Shown: positions 45,644-54,534 of the stretch, one piece after another | Layout of the letters: the number at the start of each line of letters is the position of its first letter | How positions within the stretch are numbered: position 1 is the first letter of the stretch | NCBI GenBank assembly: GCA_963777855.1 | Contig: CAVZRW010000002.1 | Location: forward strand, 124,001 to 188,000 | Reading direction: 5' to 3' | DNA: 64,000 bases | Origin: Prado023 sp963777855 | GTDB taxonomy: Bacteria > Actinomycetota > Actinomycetes > S36-B12 > CAIYMF01 | Translations under genes and position numbers: made by a program | The notes under the pieces: model-generated | The model's database searches: none | Told to the model about the DNA's origin: nothing | Seen by the model: only the letters and a program-made list of their open reading frames with translations

Positions 45644-48600
45644 TCACCATCCGCTGCTTCCCGGGCTGGCATGCCAGAGCTTGCCGGGGGCCTTCGTGCG
45701 CGCCGCCGGCGACTTCGGCACCGAGGTGGGGTCGGCTCCCGCCGGCTTGATGTCGGCGTAGGGCGACTGGCGGAACCCACTGGCATGCACCAGGACCCGC
45801 CTGCGCTGGCCCATGCCCCCGGCTGCTGTGCGCCCGATGCCCGCCTCCGAGCGATCCGCCACCTCGCCCTCGACGACGGGGACGTCGATGACCTGGGTGG
45901 GGCGCCGCCGGGTCTCGACCACGGGGAACCCGCTGATGTACTCGGCAACCCCGACCCGGCCGCTGCCCGCCCAGATCTCGTGGACCACGCCGAGGTCCCA
46001 GCACCCGGTGGCCCGGATGGAGATCCCGCGGGGGCCGGTGCGCCGGGTCAGCCCACGCACCAGCAGCAGCCATCCGGCGAAGACGGTGGGGGCATAGGGG
46101 TCCTGGGCGTCCTCGAAGAAGGTGGCATCCGCCGGGCCCGTGGAGTCGTCCAGGGTGAGGAACACGACCCGCCGGCCGCTGCGGATAGGTGGGGTCTGGG
46201 TGGCGACCTTGACCCCGGCGACCCACACCTCGCTCTGGGAGCGCTGGGCCAGCAGGTCGCGCGCCGGCACCACCCCGAGGTCGGCGAGCATGGGCCGGTA
46301 GAAGTCGATCACGTGGTGGCTGACGTCCATCCCGAGGACGTCGAGCTCGGCTCGGACGCTCTCCCCCGCCGACATCTCCGGAAGCCCGCTGCCCCGGGCG
46401 GGCCCGGGCATCGGAAGTTCGAGGCAGAGCTGGACCTCGCTGGGCCGGACCGCCGCCGGGGCCTGGGACTGCGCCGCGGCCGCCCGGGCGGGGTCCCCTG
46501 CGCGGGGCACGCCACCGCCGCCCACGGGGGCCGATCCCGGTCCGGAGGGGCCGGGGGGACCCTCCGGACCGGAGCTCCAGATCCGGGCGGCGTGCTCCGC
46601 CCGGGGATCCACGGGGGCCCGGCCGAGCGCCGGGGTGCCCGTCCCCACCACCCCGGCCCCCACGACGCCCGACCCCGTCACTGCCGGCCCAGCGCTACCC
46701 GCACCAAGGGTCCGGGCTCCCACCTGGACGGCCCCGCCCTGCACGGACGCCGCCTGGGCGGCTGCCGACCGGCCACTGCGCCCACCACGCCCGCTGCGGC
46801 CCGAGCGCCCACTGGCACGGGCGGCGCTGCGCGACATCCGCTCGCAGTCGGCCACCTCGAGCAGCAGGTCGCGGCGCGTGGCCTGCCCGCGCAGGCGCAT
46901 GCCGAGCGACAGGTCGATGCCGTAGACGGTGTCGAACCCCCCGGTGAGCACCAGGTTCTCGACCACCGGGGTCGACACGTGCGCACGGTTCCAGAAGTCC
47001 GAGAGCGAGGCATACGGCTGCCCGGCGACGATCCGCTCCACCTCGGCCGAGGAGATGCCCTTGACCTCGGTCAGGGGCAGGCGGATCCCGTATGCGCTGC
47101 CGTCGGGCAGGCCCGCCAGCGACGGCCTGGTCGAGGGGGTCGGGAAGGGCTCGACCCGGTACTCCCGCGCCGACCGGTTGACGTCGAGGCCGAGGATGCT
47201 GATGCCCAGGTTGCGGGCGTCGTCGAGGATCAGCCGCTTGGGGTACATCCCGGGGTCGTGGGTGAGCACCCCGGCCAGGAACGCCGCGGGATGGTGGGCC
47301 TTCAACCAGGCCGACTGGTAGGTGGGCAGGGCGAAGGCGGCGGCGTGGGCCTTGCAGAAGCCGAAGGAGGCGAACGCGCGCAGCACGTCCCAGATCCGCT
47401 CGACCACCTCCAGGCAGTACCCCCGGCCCATGGCCTGCGGGTAGAACCATGCCCGAACCTGGGCCTGACCCTCCGGGGAGCCCATCGAGCGGCGCAGCTC
47501 GTCGGCCTCGGCCAGCGTGCAGCCGGTGACCGTGGCGATCACGCCGATCACCTGCTCGTGGAACACCACGACTCCGTGGGTCTGGGCCAGCACCGGCTCG
47601 AGGTCCGGGTGCAAGTAGTCGGTCTGCGCCCAGCCCTGGCGCGCGCGCAGGAACGGGGTGACCATGTCGGACTTCACCGGGCCGGGCCGGAACAGTGAGA
47701 TGTCGATGATGATGTCGTCGAAGGTCTCGGGGGCGAACTTTCCGATCAGCTCGCGCTGACCCGGGGACTCGATCTGGAAGCAGCCCAGCGTGTGGGTGGT
47801 GCGGATCATCGCGAACGTGTCAGGGTCGTCCAGCGGAACCGCGTCGAGCTCGATGGGCTCCCCGCCGAGGCGGACGACCTCGTCGAGGGCGTGGGCCATG
47901 GCCGACTGCATCCGGATGCCCAGCACGTCGAGCTTGAGGAAGCCCATCTCCTCGACGGCGTCCTTGTCGAACTGGCTCATCGGGAAGCCCATCCAGCTGG
48001 CCTCCACCGGGGTGCGGTCCAGCAGGGACACGTCGCTGAGAAGCACGCCACAGGGGTGCAGCGCGACATGCCGGGGCAGCCCGTCGAGGGCCTCCACGAG
48101 GTCGAGGAACCCGTCGAGGCGCCCACCCGCAGCCAGCCGGCCCAGCCCCGAGCTGCGCAGTTCGGGCAGGTCGACCAGCGCCGCGCGGGCGTCGCGGGCC
48201 CGGATGTGCGGGAACGCCTTGGCGAACACGTCGATCTCCCCCGGGGGCAGGCCCAGAGCGGCCCCGACATCGCGGATGGCGTGGCGGACCCGGTAGGTCT
48301 CCATCATCGAGACGGCCACGCACCGCTCCCCGCCGAACCGCTCGAGGATCCGGGTGTAGATCTCGGTGCGCCGCGCGGATTCCACGTCGATGTCGATGTC
48401 GGGCAATGCCTGGCGCAGCGGCGAGAGGAACCGCTCCATGATCAGCCCGTGGGCCTGCGGGTCGACCCCGGAGATGCCCAGCAGGTAGTTGACCAGGCTC
48501 CCGGCCCCGGAGCCCCGAGCAGCCACCCGGATGCCCATGCCGCGGATGAGGTCGACGACCTCGGCCACCGTCAGGAAGTACCCGCCGTAACCGAGGGTCG

Positions 48601-49741
48601 CGATGGTGGCCAGCTCCTGCTCGAGTCGCTCGCTGGCCGCCCGATGGGAGCGCAGGGTCGTGTAGCGGGACTCCAGAACCGCCTGGCAGCGGTGGCGCAG
48701 CACCCGATCGGCCATGCGGGCCTGGGCCTCCGCGGGGGCGCTGCGCACCTCGGCCCCCTCGAGCCCCGGGGCTCCAGCTGGGAACAGGACGTCGAGCTCG
48801 GGGACGTGCACCGAGCCGATGCCCATGTCCGCCGCCGGGTCCATGCGGGCGCTGTCGGCCAGCTCGGCGGTGGCGGCCAGCAGCCGCCGGGCACCGACCA
48901 TCCCCACGCCGGCCGCCGCGGCGACCTCCTCGGCGATGGCCCGCATCTCCTGCGCGCTCTTCAGGTAGCCCTGGGCATTGGCCCGGTCGAGGTGGCGGGG
49001 GTCCAGCGGGACGAGTCGGCGGATCGCGTCGAGCACGTCGACGACCGGGGCCTGGGCCGGCGTGAGGTGGCGCACCGCGTTGGTCAGCACGGCCGGGACC
49101 CCAACGCTGGCGGCGAAGCCGAGCATCCGGCCTGCGAAGGAGCTCGACAGCGTCGCGTGGTCGCCGCGCGCGCCGCTGCGATGGGACACGATCTCGATGC
49201 GGACCTCGGCGCCGAGGACCTCCTGCCAGCCGGCCAGGAGGTGGGCCGCCTCGTCGGGCCGGCGGCGGGCCAGCGCACGGCCCACATCGGAGTCCGGGCC
49301 CAGGAGGGCCACGAGACCCCGGGTGTGCTCGGCGAGCACCTCGCGGCGCAGCAGCGGCCGGCCGCGCTCCCCGGACAGGTGGGCAGAGGAGATCACGCGG
49401 CTCAGCGAGGCCCACCCGGGCGCCCCCCGCGCCAGCAGCACCACGCGGGGGTGGCCCGCATCGACGGCCACCCCGCCCCGGGCGGGCGTGGCAGCCCGCC
49501 GAGGCGATCCCGCCGGATCCTGCAGCGGGGCCACCGCGAGGTCGACCCCGAGGATCGGGCTGATGCCCGCGTCACGGCAGGCCAGCGCGAACGCGACGGC
49601 GCCGTAGGCCCCGTCCCGGTCGGTCAGCGCCAGGGCGTCCTGGCCGAGCTCGGCGGCCCGCTGGACGAGCACCTCCGGCCGGGAGGTGCCGTAGCGCATC
49701 GAGTAGCCGGAGGCCACGTGCAGGTGGGTGAAGCCGGGCAT
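45644..49741 (-). CDS. dnaE2: Error-prone DNA polymerase III alpha (DnaE2/ImuC type)
   Basis: 1365 residues. The PHP domain begins GFTHLHVASGYSMRYG; the polymerase core has ARGSGAGSLVNYLLGI and the catalytic PDIDIDVESARR; a C-terminal OB-fold and the family end LVHASGFRQSPYADI are present. Between about residues 950 and 1100 there is a Ser/Gly/Arg- then Ala/Gly/Pro-rich low-complexity insert, longer than usual and probably a flexible linker. It has no frameshift, in contrast to dnaE1. It starts 8 bp after the HEPN gene. DnaE2 enzymes carry out damage-induced mutagenic synthesis. Confidence 0.94.
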   Translation of the reverse strand: MPGFTHLHVASGYSMRYGTSRPEVLVQRAAELGQDALALTDRDGAYGAVAFALACRDAGISPILGVDLAVAPLQDPAGSPRRAATPARGGVAVDAGHPRVVLLARGAPGWASLSRVISSAHLSGERGRPLLRREVLAEHTRGLVALLGPDSDVGRALARRRPDEAAHLLAGWQEVLGAEVRIEIVSHRSGARGDHATLSSSFAGRMLGFAASVGVPAVLTNAVRHLTPAQAPVVDVLDAIRRLVPLDPRHLDRANAQGYLKSAQEMRAIAEEVAAAAGVGMVGARRLLAATAELADSARMDPAADMGIGSVHVPELDVLFPAGAPGLEGAEVRSAPAEAQARMADRVLRHRCQAVLESRYTTLRSHRAASERLEQELATIATLGYGGYFLTVAEVVDLIRGMGIRVAARGSGAGSLVNYLLGISGVDPQAHGLIMERFLSPLRQALPDIDIDVESARRTEIYTRILERFGGERCVAVSMMETYRVRHAIRDVGAALGLPPGEIDVFAKAFPHIRARDARAALVDLPELRSSGLGRLAAGGRLDGFLDLVEALDGLPRHVALHPCGVLLSDVSLLDRTPVEASWMGFPMSQFDKDAVEEMGFLKLDVLGIRMQSAMAHALDEVVRLGGEPIELDAVPLDDPDTFAMIRTTHTLGCFQIESPGQRELIGKFAPETFDDIIIDISLFRPGPVKSDMVTPFLRARQGWAQTDYLHPDLEPVLAQTHGVVVFHEQVIGVIATVTGCTLAEADELRRSMGSPEGQAQVRAWFYPQAMGRGYCLEVVERIWDVLRAFASFGFCKAHAAAFALPTYQSAWLKAHHPAAFLAGVLTHDPGMYPKRLILDDARNLGISILGLDVNRSAREYRVEPFPTPSTRPSLAGLPDGSAYGIRLPLTEVKGISSAEVERIVAGQPYASLSDFWNRAHVSTPVVENLVLTGGFDTVYGIDLSLGMRLRGQATRRDLLLEVADCERMSRSAARASGRSGRSGRGGRSGRSAAAQAASVQGGAVQVGARTLGAGSAGPAVTGSGVVGAGVVGTGTPALGRAPVDPRAEHAARIWSSGPEGPPGPSGPGSAPVGGGGVPRAGDPARAAAAQSQAPAAVRPSEVQLCLELPMPGPARGSGLPEMSAGESVRAELDVLGMDVSHHVIDFYRPMLADLGVVPARDLLAQRSQSEVWVAGVKVATQTPPIRSGRRVVFLTLDDSTGPADATFFEDAQDPYAPTVFAGWLLLVRGLTRRTGPRGISIRATGCWDLGVVHEIWAGSGRVGVAEYISGFPVVETRRRPTQVIDVPVVEGEVADRSEAGIGRTAAGGMGQRRRVLVHASGFRQSPYADIKPAGADPTSVPKSPAARTKAPGKLWHASPGSSGW

Positions 49742-49749
49742 CCCTCCCC

Positions 49750-50166
49750 CTACAGCGCATCCGGGAGGATCGCCTGCTGGTCGACCCCGATGACGGCGGC
49801 GACCTGCGCGAGGAAGGACTCGGCGTCGCGCAGCAGGTCATCGGCCTCCCGCTGGCTGACCACGGGCAGCCCCGCGTCGGCGGCGGCGCGCTTGGCCGCG
49901 TTGGCGGCGAAGAACGCGGCCCACTCCTGCAGCTGCGGAGCCACCGCCGGAAGCAGCGTCCAGACGCTGCGGATGCGGCCCCGGCCGACCGGGTGTGCCC
50001 GGGCCGCCAGCACCGCGGCCGCAGCACGCAGCGCAGCGAGGTGGGCGGTAGCGTACCGGCGGCCCGGCTCGGGGATCGTGTAGGCCTCGAGCAGGCATCG
50101 GGCGGCCCCGGCCAGCAGCTCACGGGCCTGGTACGGGATCGGCGGGCTCGTGGGAACGGCGACCAT
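49750..50166 (-). CDS. HEPN-domain protein, SAV_6107 type
   Basis: 138 residues, all helical, matching the actinobacterial SAV_6107-type HEPN family that travels with dnaE2. Many HEPN domains are RNases with an R-x4-6-H motif; RYATAH at about residue 38 fits that spacing, though its position near the N-terminus means activity is unproven. It starts with ATG at 50166 after AGGAGG and lies 12 bp after the DUF6504 gene and 8 bp before dnaE2. Its role in SOS mutagenesis is unknown; partner or regulatory function is inferred from linkage. Confidence 0.85.
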   Translation of the reverse strand: MVAVPTSPPIPYQARELLAGAARCLLEAYTIPEPGRRYATAHLAALRAAAAVLAARAHPVGRGRIRSVWTLLPAVAPQLQEWAAFFAANAAKRAAADAGLPVVSQREADDLLRDAESFLAQVAAVIGVDQQAILPDAL

Positions 50167-50178
50167 CGCGCGGCCCTC

Positions 50179-50484
50179 CTAGTCCATCGTCCGGGCCAAG
50201 ACCCAGCGGTCGGCGGCCATGTCGCAGCGCAGGTCGTAGACGCCGGTGCTGTCCGAGCGCCCGGACTGGGCCTCGACGCGCCACACCTCGTGCTCGTGCG
50301 GGGGGATCGCCCCCTCCAGCGCCCGGCGGGAGCCGCCCCACCAGGTGGAGGACTCGATCCAGTGGGCGACCACGGCGCGCACCACGTACAGCCGTCCGCG
50401 CCACAGGAACTGCGCAGGACGGTCCGCGATCGGCGGATCCCCCGCCCTGCGGACGTCGATCGGGTCGGTGTACGTACGGCTCAT
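50179..50484 (-). CDS. DUF6504 protein
   Basis: 101 residues. The pattern RRAGDPPIADRPAQFLWRGR, then WWGGS and EHEVWRVEA, is the DUF6504 family, which is typically the first gene ahead of HEPN-dnaE2 in actinobacteria. It has no recognised enzymatic motif; Trp-rich strands suggest a small beta fold. ATG at 50484 has CAGGAGG upstream. It is the first gene after the LexA-controlled promoter and a leader of about 170 nt. Confidence 0.85.
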   Translation of the reverse strand: MSRTYTDPIDVRRAGDPPIADRPAQFLWRGRLYVVRAVVAHWIESSTWWGGSRRALEGAIPPHEHEVWRVEAQSGRSDSTGVYDLRCDMAADRWVLARTMD

Positions 50485-50540
50485 TGCGTCCTCCTGGCGG
50501 CAGCTGTGCAGTGGTGGTCGCCGGGGAAGACGGCTGTGGA

Positions 50541-50588
50541 AGGATCGGCCTGCGCCGGGCGCTTCCCTCGCCTGCGCAGGCCGATCCT
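50541..50588 (-). promoter_or_regulatory. 14-bp-stem hairpin in the SOS operon leader
   Basis: Perfect inverted repeat AGGATCGGCCTGCG (50541-50554) / CGCAGGCCGATCCT (50575-50588) with a 20-nt loop, lying between the predicted transcript start (about 50657) and the DUF6504 start. There is no T run, so it is not a plain terminator. It could attenuate, protect or process the mRNA, or bind a protein. Confidence 0.7.
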
Positions 50589-50637
50589 CCAGATGTCTGG
50601 ATCCGTGGGTCGAGGACGGTTCCGTGACATCGAGTGA

Positions 50638-50692
50638 TTCGAACGGGTGTTCGAACGAGGACAAACGTACGCCCCCGGGCTGACAGCGTCAA
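50638..50692 (-). promoter_or_regulatory. SOS promoter with perfect LexA box
   Basis: TTCGAAC-GGGT-GTTCGAA (50638-50655) contains the full actinobacterial SOS box TCGAAC-N4-GTTCGA with symmetric extra bases. On the minus strand -35 TTGACG (50692-50687), a 17-bp spacer and -10 TACGTT (50669-50664) precede it, so the LexA box covers the expected start point about 8 bp past the -10. This is a classic repression layout. It also lies 64 bp upstream of the divergent CrtA-like gene and could control both directions. Confidence 0.88.
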
Positions 50693-50718
50693 CCCCCGGG
50701 GTGGGGATACTGGGGACC

Positions 50719-51465
50719 ATGCCCGAGACCACCGGCCCCGCCGTCGTGAGCCTGCACATCTGGGGGGTCCCGAGCCACCGGATCCCGACTGCGCTGACCC
50801 ACATGGCCCGCCACCGCCGGCCCCTGCGCGCCCTGCCCGGCCTGCGCTTCGCCAAGCTGCTGGGCACGGGAACCGGGCGCACCTTCACCCCCCGCGACGC
50901 CGACGCCCACCACTGGGGCGTCCTGGCCTGCTGGGACTCCGAGGACGGACCGGCTCGCCTGGCGGACTCCAGGGTGGCCGCCGACTGGGAGCGGATCGCC
51001 ACCGAGTCGGCCACGTGGGTCATGCGCCCGCTGGCCAGCCGCGGGCTGTGGGCCGGCCACGAGCCGTTCGGCCAACCCTCCCCCACCCGCCGCTGGGACG
51101 GGCCGGTTGCGGCCATCACCCGCGGGCGGATCAAGCCGCACATGTGGCGCAGCTTCTGGGCCTCGGTGCCCCCGGTCGCCCTCGACGTCCACGCCGGCGG
51201 CGGCCTCACCTTCGCGATGGGTATCGGCGAGGCCCCGGTGGGCCTGCAGGGAACCTTCTCCACGTGGACCGACGGGGCGGCGATGACCGAGTTCGCCCAC
51301 CGCCGGCCGGCCCACCAGCAGGTGATCGCCCGGACCGCCGAGCGCGACTGGTACTCCGAGGAACTGTTCGCCCGCTTCGCCCTGCTTGAGGCCAGCGGCA
51401 CGGTGGCCGGCCACCCGGTGCCAGGGCCGGCCACGGGACGGGACGGCAGCGCGCCCGCGTCCTGA
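50719..51465 (+). CDS. CrtA-like (spheroidene monooxygenase family) protein
   Basis: 248 residues with the family pattern of CrtA: VVSLHIWGVPSHRIPTAL, RRPLRALPGLRFAKLLGTGTG, WGVLACWD, LASRGLWAGHEPFG, then GPVAAITRGRIKP. CrtA oxidises carotenoid ends in purple bacteria using heme. Actinobacterial members are common and not tied to photosynthesis, and no carotenoid gene is nearby, so the substrate is open. ATG at 50719. It is divergent from the SOS operon with the LexA box between. Confidence 0.78.
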   Translation: MPETTGPAVVSLHIWGVPSHRIPTALTHMARHRRPLRALPGLRFAKLLGTGTGRTFTPRDADAHHWGVLACWDSEDGPARLADSRVAADWERIATESATWVMRPLASRGLWAGHEPFGQPSPTRRWDGPVAAITRGRIKPHMWRSFWASVPPVALDVHAGGGLTFAMGIGEAPVGLQGTFSTWTDGAAMTEFAHRRPAHQQVIARTAERDWYSEELFARFALLEASGTVAGHPVPGPATGRDGSAPAS

Positions 51466-51483
51466 CGGACCCGCGGCGCCTGA

Positions 51484-51520
51484 CCGGTGCGCCCCTATCG
51501 CCCAGTTGGACGCGCACCGG
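51484..51520. terminator. Hairpin between convergent genes
   Basis: CCGGTGCGC (51484-51492) / GCGCACCGG (51512-51520), a perfect 9-bp stem with a 19-nt loop, 18 bp after the CrtA-like stop and before the end of the minus-strand GYF protein gene. Plausible shared terminator; no T run. Confidence 0.5.
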
Positions 51521-51637
51521 GCGGGCGGTGCTCGCCCGCGAGCAGCGCTCAAACGCTTGGGCGACGAGCCTCGCTCGACTCCCGTCATGGTGCACCACGC
51601 CGGGAGGCTCAAGGCATCCCCACGCGAGGACGGCATC

Positions 51638-52591
51638 TCAGCCGAGGCTGCCACCAACGGTCCAGCCGTTCGCCACCATCTCATCGTGGGAGAGCCGGAT
51701 CTTGCCACGGTCTGACACTTCGAACTGGTAGTAGTCCGTGTCCGGCACGTCTGGGAAGGTGAAGCTGAAGCGACAGATCGGCTCCATCGGCCAGTTGTCC
51801 ACCGTCTCGCCCGCTCCAAGGTAGGTGCTGCTTAGGACGGCCCCGGCGCCATCGAAGAGGGTCGCCTGGGTCTCAGGACTGATGTCGCCGTAGCCCCCCG
51901 AACCGTGGCAATGGCGGGAACCTGAGCCCGAGAACTCAAAGACGGCACTCACGGCATGTGTCGCGCGAGGCCCCAGCGCCGGGCGTGATCCAGCAATCCC
52001 GACAACCGCGAGGCTGCCAACCGCACCGAGCGTCGCGACAGCCCCGAGGACTACCCACTTGGGACTGACGCGGCGCTGGCCATCTGGCAGACGCACCCGA
52101 TCTTGGCGCGAGCCGTTAGCTCGAAGTTGCTGGCTATCCAGGTCGGGCCTGATCTGCTGCATCCGGATCCATTGGGATCCTGACCACACGTGGTTGCCCA
52201 TGGCCACACCCGGGCTCAGTGGAAGCCACTGCTGGCCAGTCCAGACGCCGTCCTTGGTGAAGTGCACTGGGCATCCGCAACTTGGGCAGAGCACTGCCTG
52301 GGGAGCAGCGCATCCGCAGGACGGGCAAAGGCCGGCGCCGACCCGGGCACTTGGAGCAACTGGATCTTGACCGGCGTCTTGCTCGACGACATCCGGGTGG
52401 GTGGTGGTCTCTTGAGAGCTGGCGAGCTCGTCGAGCCCGGCCTGAAGGCCAACCCATCGCCCCCTAGACCAAGCTTCGACGCCGGGGGGCAGGCTGGCAA
52501 TGACCTGCCGCAGTTCAGCCTCTGGGTAAGGTCCATCGACGCGATCCCCGTATCGGATGACGAGGGCGTGGTCGGTCCGCAAGGAGCCCAT
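51638..52591 (-). CDS. GYF-like and zinc-ribbon membrane protein
   Basis: About 317 residues from ATG at 52591. Residues 5-50 (VIRYGDRVDGPYPEAELRQV, then WSRGRWVGL) resemble a GYF_2 domain. Two CPSCGC motifs (about 84-105) form a zinc ribbon. A single TM segment (about 185-207) precedes an extracellular beta-rich domain with no recognised family. There is no clear ribosome site; the frame stays open upstream, so the start is uncertain. Base composition is a little lower in GC than the core genes. Function unknown. Confidence 0.65.
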   Translation of the reverse strand: MGSLRTDHALVIRYGDRVDGPYPEAELRQVIASLPPGVEAWSRGRWVGLQAGLDELASSQETTTHPDVVEQDAGQDPVAPSARVGAGLCPSCGCAAPQAVLCPSCGCPVHFTKDGVWTGQQWLPLSPGVAMGNHVWSGSQWIRMQQIRPDLDSQQLRANGSRQDRVRLPDGQRRVSPKWVVLGAVATLGAVGSLAVVGIAGSRPALGPRATHAVSAVFEFSGSGSRHCHGSGGYGDISPETQATLFDGAGAVLSSTYLGAGETVDNWPMEPICRFSFTFPDVPDTDYYQFEVSDRGKIRLSHDEMVANGWTVGGSLG

Positions 52592-52956
52592 GAGGGAGTA
52601 GTCGGTGCCCGGGCGAGGCGGCTTGAGGGTCGCGTCACGGAGGCCAGGGCGAGAGCCCGCGCCGTCCGCTGGCTGGTGGAGCAGGGACTCGTCGAGGAAG
52701 AGGCCGCTCGACCTTTCGCGAACGACCATCCAGAGCCCACCCTGAAGTGATCCTCTGCACACGAGTGCCCCGCGCCGACCCACCTGCAGGGTGGCCGAGT
52801 GCCCCCTTTCGCCGCGAGCCGGGCGCGGTTCGGCGACCCGGCAGGGCGTCCTTCGGACTGATCAGTCTCGCCAGGCAGGGCCGCGCGGCGTCCAAAGCGG
52901 TTGGGGCCCGCGGCTGCGGCCTGCAGACGTGGGCGGTCGGCCATAACTCTGTTGGC

Positions 52957-54117
52957 TCACCGGTGGGTGGTGCCGGCGCCCACTGCCATGCGCAGGGCAC
53001 CGCAGGCCTCGAGCATCGCCTCCCGGTTTCGGTGGCCGAACCCCGTTGAGTCCGCGAACCCGTGGATCAGCTGGTCGTGGCGGCGCAGGGCTACGGGCAC
53101 GCCGGCTGCAGCCATGTTGCGTGCGTAGGCCTCACCCTCGTCGCGGAGCACGTCGAACCCGGCTACAGCCACGTAGGCCGGTGGCAGGCCGGTCAGATCA
53201 TCGGCCAGCAGTGGGGAAACGCGCGGGTCGGTGACGGGGTGCGGCCCCAGGTAGTGCTCGGTGGACCACTGCACCATCTCCGGGGTCAGGAAGAACCCCT
53301 GGGCGAACTCGGCGTAGGACGGGCGGCGTGTCGACAGGTCCGTGATCGGATATAGCAGCAGCTGGAACGCCGGCCGGTTCTGCGTGGCGGTGCGCAGGTC
53401 CTGGCAGAGCACGGCGGCGATTTGCCCGCCGGCCGAGTCCCCAGCCACGGCGATCAGCGCAGGGTCGTGTCCCCAGTCCTCGGCCCGCGCTACCGCGAAC
53501 CGGAACGCGGCCAGCGCATCGTCGGGTGCGGCCGGAAATGGGAACTCGGGGGCGAGGCGGTAGTCGACCGACAGTACCGACACACCCGCGTGCCGGGCCA
53601 GGAACCGGCAGACCGAGTCCGCGCTGGCCAGGCTGCCGAGCACCCAGCCGCCGCCGTGGAAGTAGACGACCAGGCGGTCACGATCACGGGCCTCCGCCCG
53701 GTAAAGCCGAGCCCCGATACTGCCCTGCCCGGTGCCGATGCGCAGGTCGCGCACCTCGTGCATCGGGATGGGTGCACCCTCGACCAGGGCAGTGTCGATA
53801 TCCGACTGCGCCCGCGCCTGATCCACCGGCATCTGGTCGTATCCCGGCATCCGGGCGCCCAGCCGCAGCAGGGCCCAGGTGGCCGCGTCGATCGGCACCC
53901 CGCCGGACGTAGCGGGACGACCCCCAATCAGACGGGCAACACCGGCCGGAGCCCTGCCCAGCGCGGTGACCACTGCCCGCTGGAAACGCGCCCCCGCTCC
54001 GGCTGAACCTCTGATGCCGGCGCCCTCACCGTCGCGATCGGCCGCCGGGACCGCTCGACTTGGCCAGACATCGCTCGGATTGCCGCGGTCGCGACCTGAC
54101 GTGGTCTCGGTATCCAT
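52957..54117 (-). CDS. HSL-type esterase/lipase
   Basis: 386-residue alpha/beta hydrolase of the hormone-sensitive-lipase family. The oxyanion motif is YFHGGGWVLGS, the nucleophile elbow AVAGDSAGGQIA, the acid is in GFDVLRDEG and the catalytic His in DQLIHGFAD. Residues 1-75 are a hydrophilic and helical cap region. ATG at 54117 has GGAGG 6 bp upstream; an upstream GTG at 54135 lacks one. Substrate unknown. Confidence 0.9.
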   Translation of the reverse strand: MDTETTSGRDRGNPSDVWPSRAVPAADRDGEGAGIRGSAGAGARFQRAVVTALGRAPAGVARLIGGRPATSGGVPIDAATWALLRLGARMPGYDQMPVDQARAQSDIDTALVEGAPIPMHEVRDLRIGTGQGSIGARLYRAEARDRDRLVVYFHGGGWVLGSLASADSVCRFLARHAGVSVLSVDYRLAPEFPFPAAPDDALAAFRFAVARAEDWGHDPALIAVAGDSAGGQIAAVLCQDLRTATQNRPAFQLLLYPITDLSTRRPSYAEFAQGFFLTPEMVQWSTEHYLGPHPVTDPRVSPLLADDLTGLPPAYVAVAGFDVLRDEGEAYARNMAAAGVPVALRRHDQLIHGFADSTGFGHRNREAMLEACGALRMAVGAGTTHR

Positions 54118-54534
54118 GACCAGCCTCCAAGCCACGGCGACCCCGTCACGTCGGCGACCGCGGCCCTACTTGCACGCTAGCCCTCAAGCGCGCTGCCGGG
54201 TACAGCCGAACGACCCGCGTTCGCAGCCCGCTGCGCCCGGTTATCAGGGAGTCCAGTCATCGAGGCGGGCTCACCCGGCCGACCGGCAGGTTCGCACCCG
54301 TCCATTGCGCGATGTCGTCGGCCCTCGTCCGACCACAGTCGAGCCACGAGGACCGACCAGCACGGGCTCATCGGCCCAGCCAGCCCGATCTCAACGAACT
54401 ACGTCTATCCGCCGCCTGTTGGGCATCTTGGGCAGGCAGCACAGCGCCCGTCATGACGGCGTGGTCCCGTCGAGCGTAGGCAGATGTGCGCCGGACATGG
54501 CGCTACTCATCGGCTTCGCTGACAGACTCAGGGC
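54118..54534. other. 417-bp gap between divergent genes
   Basis: No gene, RNA or clear promoter is supported. Small frames on both strands have no ribosome sites or family resemblance. It marks the start of the accessory stretch, where coding density drops. Confidence 0.6.
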
